Positions 61,501 through 64,000 of a DNA stretch of 64,000 bases are shown piece by piece. How positions within the stretch are numbered: position 1 is the first letter of the stretch; each line of letters opens with the position of its first letter. The notes below the pieces were generated by a model. The model had not been told where the DNA came from, searched no databases, and saw only the letters and a program-made list of their open reading frames with translations. Source of the stretch: Cylicocyclus nassatus (lineage: Eukaryota; Nematoda; Chromadorea; Rhabditida; Strongylidae); contig CATQJL010000112.1 in NCBI GenBank assembly GCA_958299035.1, positions 46,148,941 through 46,212,940 on the forward strand. The letters are read 5' to 3'. The position numbers and the translations under genes were made by a program.

Positions 61501-63182
61501 GCCTCTGAAGGAAGCCACCGACCAACTGACGGACCCGGAGCTTCGTGCGCACCTGTTCGACTCAACCGTTCTCCCGGCGCTCTGTTACGCAGCTGAGACT
61601 TGGGCCGACACTGTAGCCACGTCGAAAGCTTTACGGACCACCCACAGAGCGCTCGAGGGCAGTCTTTTGAAGATGGCCCGACGCAAGCAACATCTAGTCG
61701 GTTCGCAGTACGGATATGAATAGAATGTCCCGTTTTCGTGACCCAGCGGATTAGGGGGCATACCAAAAAAAATTTCGGAGTGCGTGGCTGAAGCCACGCA
61801 CCTTCATCGAAAAAAATTTTGTCTCCCCCCCCCCCCCGAGCCGAAATCCTGGGTACGCCACTAGTATCTGGTGATTTTCTGAATGCTTCTATGCTGCAAC
61901 AGAAACGTAAGCATTTGGAAGAGGATAAAAGTTGCATTTTAGCGCCTAGAAATCTTAGGAACTTTTGTTCCTGCGGGATGTTACGCTCTTTTGATTGAAT
62001 GATACTTACGAAACTAAGACTCTATGCGAACTCGGCAAGAAAAAGAATTAGAGATGGCGTGAATACCACTCTGCCGCTTGTGTTCCGTCACTCTGATGAT
62101 AAAATCTCCTTTCTGTATCGAGTACCCTTTGATTCAGCTGGATTGACGCCTGGAAGACGGGGCTTCGTGACCTTGTTAACACATTGACGATCGCTTGACA
62201 CACATGGTGTGTCAAGCAATGACTACCGCGTGGGACCGTTTGACACACCATGTGTGTCAAGGCTTGACTTTTGTGAAAATTATACTATCCTGGGATGAAC
62301 TCACTCCACGAGCTTCTTTTTGCACTGAATATAAAGACGACCTCTACTCTCTCCGTCTGCATCTCAGATCTATTGTAGGTGTACTGTAGATGGTACTATG
62401 CATAGTTATAGTTGAAAAATATGGGCTGGTCCGTAAAAGGCCTTGGTGCCAGAAGGCAAACAACCAAAAATTGGCATGGTCGTCAATGTGTTAAAGCTAG
62501 AGAATGAACAGAGAGTACGCGCGCGAGAGACGCAGACTCGTAGCGGGGGCTAGCGGCCTCAATTAGCCGCAAAGCTCCCTCTTCCAGCCGCCAATCCAGT
62601 TAAATCAAAAGTTAGATGTGGTGTTTTCTTCAAAAAACTACTATAATATTTTTGAATTACTATAATATTTTTGATGACTCAAATTTGTTGGTCTGATAAT
62701 GGGGCTGTTAATGAATATAGGATGAATTCATCTTGGAAGATTGCCAAAATATCACTCTTGTCAAAACATGTTACGTATGAATGACCTATCAATTTTTTCT
62801 GACATGGCAGGAGGCTGACACTTCTTTCTGTCAAGTTTTGACTGAATAGGTTCATTAAAGAAACAAAAATGAAAAATGAAAAATGGGTACGGATAACGGG
62901 GAGTACCAAACATATTACTCTTGAAAGAAGCCTTTTTATACTGTTGCAGATGGCTTGGGCTATTTCGTATAAGGTCGGCTGTGGTGTAGGTCAGTGTCCT
63001 TATGGCAATCTAGTTGTTTGCCGCTATTATGTGAGGTAAGCAGCAATAGTGCACAATGCGTCAAACACGATTCTTCAAATTTCAGAGGAAATATCTACTC
63101 AAGATATATCTACCGCATAGGCCCCACTTGTACATGGTGCAAGAGAGGATGTGATAATGGGCTTTGCATAGCTCCCAATTGA
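2318..63182 (+). CDS. Giant multi-CAP-domain (SCP/TAPS, ASP-like) secreted protein gene, 5' end outside window
   Basis: Fifty-three exons on the + strand join into one open frame of 6561 nt (2186 residues plus TGA at 63180-63182), giving eight related CAP modules and a distinct ninth. CAP proteins of this type are extracellular Cys-rich proteins abundant in parasitic nematode secretions; no specific activity can be assigned. Evidence seen: CAP signatures such as RLHNDIRQG (exon A), [17 protein letters not shown] (C/D junction) and IACVYGE (exon D); a Cys-rich hinge in exon E; Thr/Ser/Pro linkers between domains; GT-AG sites with TTTCAG/TTCCAG acceptors; matching phases at all junctions. No initiator Met, signal peptide or stop separates modules. 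M2 and M4 need a non-standard donor in a truncated exon A. The exon set is well supported. That it is one transcript rather than separately transcribed genes is inference. Confidence 0.75.
2681..3131. mobile_element. PIF/Harbinger-like MITE with TAA target duplication
   Basis: Terminal inverted repeats run CAAGGAAATGGTCAGAAATC at the left and the reverse complement ending CCATTCCCTTG at the right. It is flanked by TAA (2678-2680, 3132-3134). M6 has the empty site AAGCTAAGCAGG at about 35278-35289. A 3-bp TWA duplication is typical of PIF/Harbinger. No transposase. Confidence 0.8.
3153..3597. mobile_element. TTAA-target MITE (GGCAGCGGCTCGGCAG ends)
   Basis: Bounded by TTAA at 3153-3156 and 3594-3597 with inverted ends AGGCAGCGGCTCGGCAG. 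The empty site GAACTTAACCTTGCC is seen in M6 (about 35301) and M7. TTAA targeting suggests a piggyBac-type source. Non-coding; the ORFs here are shadows. Confidence 0.78.
4713..5330. mobile_element. TTAA-target element nested in the Harbinger-like MITE
   Basis: TTAA at 4713-4716 and 5327-5330 with inverted ends AGGCAGTGTCCGGGCAAAAA. Related to the copy at 49092-49551. Its right end is split by a 146-bp insertion. The 192-residue minus-strand ORF across it is an inverted-repeat shadow. Confidence 0.75.
5174..5319. mobile_element. 146-bp MITE nested third-level, 9-bp target duplication
   Basis: Inverted ends GGGTGGAGGACATTAGGTCG and its complement, flanked by ACTGCCTTT at 5165-5173 and 5320-5328. 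The 9-bp duplication suggests a Mutator-like source (inference). Confidence 0.7.
5649..6120. mobile_element. Head-to-head inverted dimer of a (CTGT)n-tailed repeat
   Basis: Starts AAGCTGAATGTCTGTCTGTC and is a near-palindrome centred at about 5895, with a perfect inner arm GGGGTAATCGAGCATGCTGA. It ends in a GC-rich hairpin (GCCCGGCGGAGCCGGGC, about 6090-6106). Single copies of the repeat occur near 8806-9092 and 53504-53773. Confidence 0.6.
7654..11485 (+). CDS. CAP module M2, exon A truncated by rearrangement
   Basis: Exons: A 7654-about 7787 (tentative end), B 9257-9366, C 9415-9550, D 11046-11140, E 11197-11351, L 11405-11485. Exon A begins normally ([21 protein letters not shown]) but at about 7779 the sequence switches to unrelated DNA, removing the [16 protein letters not shown] end and its GTAGGT donor. 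Reading on gives TGA at 7800-7802. A GTTATG at 7788 would splice in phase 0 to exon B and keep the frame, giving EEGIQQ-CYDSQN. B-E are intact; D reads [16 protein letters not shown]. Either the module is expressed through the cryptic donor with a shortened first helix region, or it breaks the chain. The A-B intron (about 1.5 kb) is much shorter than in other modules. Confidence 0.65.
7779..9140. other. Foreign segment replacing the end of exon A and part of the A-B intron of M2
   Basis: Left border lies inside exon A; the right border rejoins the A-B intron shared by other modules near 9140. Contents seen: a MITE-like stretch with a palindrome GAAAGAGCATATGCTCTTTC (about 8429-8448), a C-run near 8847-8870, and a (ACAG)-tailed repeat ending near 9092. 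The 144-residue ORF at 8149-8583 matches nothing I know and is probably chance. The unit-2 copy is 19982-21343. Confidence 0.6.
8806..9092 (-). repeat. Single (ACAG)-tailed interspersed repeat
   Basis: Shares GAAAAGTAGCCTA, CGGTTCAGAAATA and the tail ACAGACATTCAGCTTTATA with 5649-6120 and 53504-53773. Repeated at about 21009-21295 in unit 2. Confidence 0.5.
10256..10280. repeat. Poly-G run of about 25
   Basis: Uninterrupted G run in the C-D intron of M2, also in unit 2 at about 22459-22483. Such runs are prone to sequencing and length error. Confidence 0.9.
10339..10572. repeat. Forward-reverse-forward triplet of a 77-bp segment
   Basis: GCGCGGATTCTGATCCTCGA starts copies at 10339 and 10496; the reverse complement of the same core occupies 10431-10488. 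This gives alternative hairpins in the C-D intron. Repeated at 22542-22775. Confidence 0.8.
11543..19795 (+). CDS. CAP module M3 (complete six-exon cassette)
   Basis: Exons: A 11543-11715, B 14521-14630, C 14679-14811, D 19353-19447, E 19506-19660, L 19715-19795; 747 nt, 249 residues. A follows linker L2 through a short intron (11486-11542) in phase 1, starts after TTCCAG, and encodes [18 protein letters not shown] followed by an acidic stretch ([11 protein letters not shown]) and SMFRL before GTAGGT. The in-intron ATG upstream of the acceptor is not a start. B-L are the copy of M1 in the second 12.2-kb unit. A 134-bp MITE sits in the A-B intron at 11790-11923. The RLHNDIRQG helix matches the CAP N-terminal helix, where His is often a cavity residue. 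Confidence 0.85.
11790..11923. mobile_element. 134-bp MITE in the A-B intron of M3
   Basis: Terminal inverted repeats begin TAAGCTCCTGCAAGACGAAG and continue about 37 bp. It is inserted in a TATA-rich site; the empty site AGTAATATAAACAG is seen after M6 exon A (about 32300). The duplication is 2-6 bp and ambiguous because of the AT-rich target. Confidence 0.75.
14884..15334. mobile_element. PIF/Harbinger-like MITE, copy in unit 2
   Basis: Same element, same intron position and same TAA flanks as 2681-3131, duplicated with the 12.2-kb unit rather than transposed. Confidence 0.78.
15356..15800. mobile_element. TTAA-target MITE, copy in unit 2
   Basis: Unit-2 copy of the element at 3153-3597 with the same TTAA borders. 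Confidence 0.75.
16715..17780. mobile_element. Nested Harbinger-like/TTAA/9-bp-TSD insertion, copy in unit 2
   Basis: Unit-2 copy of the three-level nest at 4512-5577; the inner elements are at 16916-17533 and 17377-17522. Confidence 0.75.
17852..18323. mobile_element. (CTGT)n inverted dimer, copy in unit 2
   Basis: Unit-2 copy of 5649-6120. Confidence 0.58.
19857..23688 (+). CDS. CAP module M4, copy of M2 with truncated exon A
   Basis: Exons: A 19857-about 19990 (tentative), B 21460-21569, C 21618-21753, D 23249-23343, E 23400-23554, L 23608-23688. This is the second-unit copy of M2, with the same broken exon A, the same candidate GTTATG donor and the same TGA just after it. C encodes [18 protein letters not shown] and QPFAN. 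The shared lesion shows the truncation predates the unit duplication, or that the copies are one locus duplicated by assembly. Confidence 0.65.
23746..31997 (+). CDS. CAP module M5 (complete six-exon cassette)
   Basis: Exons: A 23746-23918, B 26724-26833, C 26882-27014, D 31555-31649, E 31708-31862, L 31917-31997; 747 nt, 249 residues. Apart from one fewer C in the run near 30785, exons and introns look the same as M3. A encodes [21 protein letters not shown] encodes [17 protein letters not shown] encodes a Cys-rich hinge; L is Thr-rich. The TAG in the 48-nt B-C intron is present, as in M1 and M3. Confidence 0.85.
23993..24126. mobile_element. 134-bp MITE, copy in unit 2
   Basis: Unit-2 copy of 11790-11923, in the A-B intron of M5. 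Confidence 0.75.
27087..27537. mobile_element. PIF/Harbinger-like MITE, copy in unit 3
   Basis: Unit-3 copy of 2681-3131. Confidence 0.78.
27559..28003. mobile_element. TTAA-target MITE, copy in unit 3
   Basis: Unit-3 copy of 3153-3597. Confidence 0.75.
28918..29983. mobile_element. Nested three-level insertion, copy in unit 3
   Basis: Unit-3 copy of 4512-5577; the inner elements are at 29119-29736 and 29580-29725. Confidence 0.75.
30055..30526. mobile_element. (CTGT)n inverted dimer, copy in unit 3
   Basis: Unit-3 copy of 5649-6120. Confidence 0.58.
32059..38033 (+). CDS. CAP module M6 (complete, diverged introns)
   Basis: Exons: A 32059-32231, B 34915-35024, C 35073-35208, D 37619-37713, E 37772-37926, L 37977-38033; 726 nt, 242 residues. 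Exon A is full length ([17 protein letters not shown] then SVFRL before GTAGGT) and marks where the 12.2-kb repeat stops: its 5' half matches the truncated A of M2/M4 but it continues intact. C encodes [21 protein letters not shown] has [17 protein letters not shown]. The linker is the shortest in the array (19 codons). The long introns lack the Harbinger-like and TTAA inserts of M1/M3/M5 and so act as natural empty sites. Confidence 0.88.
38071..38294. mobile_element. 224-bp MITE in the L6-A7 intron
   Basis: Imperfect 27-bp ends ATATCTGCTCCAAGACGAAG and complement, sharing CAAGACGAAGGCGGTCG with the 134-bp MITE but with a different, very GC-rich interior that itself forms an inverted repeat. 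It leaves the TTCCAG acceptor of exon A intact. Confidence 0.72.
38317..43921 (+). CDS. CAP module M7 (complete six-exon cassette)
   Basis: Exons: A 38317-38489, B 40633-40742, C 40791-40926, D 43414-43508, E 43568-43722, L 43778-43921; 813 nt, 271 residues. The L6-A7 intron holds a 224-bp MITE (38071-38294). The A-B intron contains a local inverted duplication (39481-39705). In the C-D intron the stretch starting near 41023 is repeated from about 41442. L is 48 codons long and carries partial copies of a 17-residue repeat ([17 protein letters not shown]). E starts [17 protein letters not shown]. All phases match the other modules. Confidence 0.88.
39481..39705. repeat. Local inverted duplication in the A-B intron of M7
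   Basis: A 100-bp segment of the ordinary intron (right arm about 39606-39705, also present once near 33890-33990 in M6) is preceded by its exact reverse complement with a 25-bp spacer. This is an inversion-duplication of host sequence, not a transposon end. Confidence 0.8.
41442..41856 (+). repeat. Tandem duplication of about 420 bp in the C-D intron of M7
   Basis: GAACTTAACCTTGCCGTACC at about 41017 recurs at about 41436; both stretches then run through the same sequence to TTTCTGACCATTTCC. M6 has one copy. The first copy ends abruptly at the start of the second. Confidence 0.75.
43983..55672 (+). CDS. CAP module M8 (complete; long mucin-like linker)
   Basis: Exons: A 43983-44155, B 50237-50346, C 50394-50529, D 55084-55178, E 55238-55389, L 55454-55672; 885 nt, 295 residues. 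The B-C intron is 47 nt here, so retention would shift the frame. E is one codon shorter (152 nt). L encodes 73 residues with about four copies of a 17-residue Thr/Pro repeat ([17 protein letters not shown]), a likely O-glycosylation-type spacer by composition. L ends at a phase-1 GTAAAG donor at 55673. Reading on past that donor gives a false stop at about 55807. The A-B intron is 6.1 kb and the C-D intron 4.6 kb, both filled with repeats. Confidence 0.88.
44590..47240. repeat. Degenerate ~100-130 bp repeats in the M8 A-B intron
   Basis: A recurring theme of 'ttgcaaaaagcccctaagtttttt', 'cgaggccaaactcg' and 'cttttta..cacatgct' is seen near 44690, 46500, 46680, 46770, 46940 and 47180. It is interrupted by the fold-back element at 45308-46246. 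No gene is recognised. Confidence 0.4.
45308..46246. mobile_element. Fold-back element with ~440-bp arms, TA-flanked
   Basis: The left arm starts TAGGTTGTTATATAAGTCTT and the right arm ends in its near complement (GACTTATGTAATAACCTA). The arms pair almost throughout around a centre at about 45775. TA borders and the end sequence fit a mariner-like non-autonomous element (inference). Confidence 0.7.
47661..49002. mobile_element. TTAA-flanked fold-back element with nested insertion
   Basis: Ends TTAATCTGGGTTCATGCTGA and TTAAGGCTAGGTTCATACTG (right end, complement). Arms of several hundred bp pair, including the GGCAGAACTTCGAACTCGAA segment. The right arm is split by 48488-48750. All ORFs here, including the 159- and 136-residue ones, are strand shadows of the palindrome. 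Confidence 0.7.
48488..48750. mobile_element. Nested palindromic minisatellite element, TTC duplication
   Basis: Inverted ends GGGATCGTTCATACCGCGCA enclose runs of an 11-bp motif (GGCGGACGAAG / CCGGACAAAG variants) in opposite orientation in each arm. The uninterrupted outer arm has ATTCTTCAACC at about 47909 (complement), which shows a 3-bp TTC duplication. Confidence 0.7.
49092..49551. mobile_element. TTAA-target MITE (GGCAGTGTCCGGGC ends)
   Basis: TTAA borders with ends AGGCAGTGTCCGGGCAAAAA. The corresponding M1 intron reads straight through (GTGTTGAGAGACTGA at about 1632). Same family as 4713-5330. Confidence 0.78.
51046..51175. mobile_element. 130-bp inverted-repeat element
   Basis: TTCAACGGGATTGGCGGCTG near the left end and its complement at the right, with a short spacer. 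Similar ends occur at 62128-62611. Confidence 0.55.
52132..52322. repeat. (ACAT)n microsatellite, about 190 bp
   Basis: Near-perfect tetranucleotide run in the M8 C-D intron. MYVC/HTYI ORFs through it are artefacts of the repeat. Confidence 0.95.
52395..53110. repeat. Tandem repeat, ~158-bp unit, about 4.5 copies
   Basis: GTCAACTCTAAGCCCCGCCC recurs at about 52400, 52558, 52716, 52873 and 53031, each followed by ACAT-rich sequence and a TTTTGGCCGAAAAT box. Confidence 0.85.
53504..53773 (-). repeat. Single-copy (ACAG)-tailed interspersed repeat
   Basis: Begins at a GC hairpin (CCCGGCTCCGCCCGGG), contains ATCGATATCGATCGATAACG and ends GACAGACATTCAGCTTTATA. It is one arm of the dimer seen at 5649-6120. 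Confidence 0.55.
53774..54792. mobile_element. Mariner-like non-autonomous element with long inverted repeats
   Basis: TA-flanked ends GGTCGTTCCGAAAGTTCTTT and complement; pairing extends through much of the 1-kb element. No intact transposase ORF. A diverged left end of the same family is at about 57186. Confidence 0.72.
55728..63182 (+). CDS. Terminal CAP domain M9 with the gene's stop codon
   Basis: Exons: 55728-55842, 55972-56059, 56126-about 56278, 56329-56436, 62950-63035, 63086-63182. The first follows L8 after a 55-nt phase-1 intron and reads [20 protein letters not shown], then VVSTINEYR. The second gives [11 protein letters not shown] and [10 protein letters not shown]. The third gives [17 protein letters not shown] and ends near SCENVLAN (weak GTCGGG donor, uncertain). 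The fourth gives [13 protein letters not shown] and NFTQ. The fifth gives [16 protein letters not shown] and VVCRYYV. The last gives [15 protein letters not shown], then GLCIAPN and TGA. Length about 215 residues, a full CAP domain. It differs strongly from M1-M8 and splits the region equivalent to exon A over two exons. The 6.5-kb fourth intron carries a dead retrotransposon. Confidence 0.88.
57183..59090. repeat. Decayed transposon fragments in the last intron of the multi-CAP gene
   Basis: A diverged mariner-like end (CTGTTCCGAAAGTTCCTTCC at about 57186) and a later stretch near 58770-59000 resemble the interior of 53774-54792. They are separated by an unrecognised segment (57655-58530). 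No intact gene. Confidence 0.45.
59101..61723 (+). pseudogene. Dead non-LTR retrotransposon (RTE-like), endonuclease plus reverse transcriptase
   Basis: The sequence encodes an AP-endonuclease region ([49 protein letters not shown]) followed by reverse transcriptase ([56 protein letters not shown]) and a C-terminal part ([28 protein letters not shown]). Order and motifs fit RTE-clade LINEs. It is broken by an in-frame TGA after SAVDDS (about 59564), a frameshift near 59860, frame changes between about 60225 and 60520, a stop before VLHKLF, a TAA replacing the residue before EKAFDS, and another frame change near 61330. The endonuclease SDH motif reads SYH. It lies in the last long intron of the multi-CAP gene, same strand. 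Confidence 0.85.
62128..62611. mobile_element. Inverted-repeat element in the last M9 intron
   Basis: Left GATTCAGCTGGATTGACGCC and right CCGCCAATCCAGTTAAATC are imperfect complements. The interior has a palindromic pair (GACACACATGGTGTGTCA). Confidence 0.5.
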
Positions 63183-63525
63183 ACGATAGGAAGCAGCATT
63201 CACTTTCATACAGTGAATAACATCTGTAGCTTTGAGTAAAGCACTGCATATTTGTCTGTTCGTTTGCGAATGCAGCAGGATGTTCCGCTTGACCTAATCT
63301 AAAAAAATCATAGACAGCGGAGCTCAAGGGGAGCTTTCACGCAACTTCTCAACATCCGTGTTTCTACAAACTCGAACTTCACTGCTTTCCCTATTATAGC
63401 AGATTTTCCGACGCTGCTTTCGTCAAAGCAAACTCAAAGCAAATAGAGAAGTAGGTAGCTTCTGCGTGTTAGTTGCGCTCGCCAAGTATCAAAAAGCCTG
63501 AGAGAAAATTCGATAGTTTCTGTAT

Positions 63526-63531
63526 TTTATT
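63526..63531 (-). terminator. Candidate polyadenylation signal of the minus-strand gene
   Basis: AATAAA on the minus strand, about 116 nt past the TGA at 63647. For the + strand gene only a variant AGTAAA at about 63235 is seen, 53 nt after its stop. Confidence 0.4.
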
Positions 63532-63646
63532 TAGGGTGATACTTTGTGCTTTTTTATGCCCGCAAAAGAACTTTTAGGACACTTTTATGAGTGAGCTCAA
63601 CACTACTGTATTCGAAATCTTCAATATCAAAATCAAATACTCAAGC

Positions 63647-63929
63647 TCATTGTGGCAAAAGAGAGTCATCAAGATCTTCGAATGAGTCTTCTTGTTTGAG
63701 TTTTCTCTGCCCAGTCTTCGGGCGAGCACTACCGGAACCAACTGGATCGGCATAGGAGAGGTCAGCAGACTCTGGAAATATGAATTATTATGCTTGAAAA
63801 GGTGAAAAAATTATAGAATAAAGAAAATGTACTTACTCATGTCTCGTGGGGCCACGGAAAACGGTTGGTCTTCGAAAGTAAACTTCGCGCTTGACATTCT
63901 GAGACTGTTCAAAGATGTTGGTCGTTCTC
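63647..63929 (-). CDS. 3' end of an unidentified minus-strand gene
   Basis: Two exons on the minus strand: 63929-63837 (93 nt, after TTTTCAG) and 63771-63647 (125 nt, after TTTCCAG), joined in phase 1 through a GTAAGT donor, ending in TGA at 63649-63647. Readable pieces are ERPTSLNSLRMSSAKFTFED, QPFSVAPRDM, then SADLSYADPVGSGSARPKTG and a Lys/Asp/Glu-rich tail ending DDSLLPQ. The first exon may be internal, or may start at the Met of MSSAKF with the acceptor used for trans-splicing. I do not recognise the family. It is convergent with the multi-CAP gene, 464 bp between stops. Confidence 0.6.
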
Positions 63930-64000
63930 CTGAAAATAGTTTTAGATACTGCTAAGCATTCACTTCTTGTTTGATCTTTTTTTCTTGTCAAGGCGGACAT

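Overview
The window reads as nuclear DNA of a parasitic nematode, most likely a strongylid (hookworm-like). It is AT-rich and intron-dense, with very short introns (47-61 nt) beside multi-kilobase ones, TTTCAG-type acceptors and many small inverted-repeat transposons. The coding sequence belongs to the CAP (SCP/TAPS, 'Ancylostoma secreted protein') family. No bacterial features, rRNA, tRNA or CRISPR array were recognised. The species call is an inference from gene family and style.

Main result: nearly the whole window (2318-63182, + strand) can be read as the 3' part of one giant gene encoding a chain of CAP domains. I find eight homologous modules (M1-M8), each spread over six exons (A 173 nt, B 110, C 133/136, D 95, E 152/155, and a Ser/Thr/Pro linker L of 57-219). 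A ninth, divergent CAP domain (M9) carries the only stop codon. Exon phases fit at every junction. With a non-standard donor assumed in M2 and M4, the 53 exons sum to 6561 nt (2186 codons plus stop) in a single frame. No module has its own start, signal peptide or stop. The 5' end, including exon A of M1, lies upstream of the window.

Layout: 1-24406 holds two near-identical 12,203-bp tandem units and 24407 to about 32180 a partial third. Each full unit carries two CAP modules (M1/M2, M3/M4; the partial one carries M5). M2 and M4 have a truncated exon A. From 32059 to 43921 are two diverged modules (M6, M7). M8 is 43983-55672 with a 6-kb intron full of fold-back elements and a (ACAT)n/158-bp repeat block. 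M9 is 55728-63182, with a 6.5-kb intron holding a dead RTE-like retrotransposon. A convergent minus-strand gene begins at 63647.

Long introns are littered with non-autonomous DNA transposons: PIF/Harbinger-like with TWA target duplications, TTAA-target elements, mariner-like elements, and a three-level nested insertion. The repeated modules supply natural empty sites that expose the target duplications. Short introns inside the CAP cassette are almost invariant between modules while long introns diverge.
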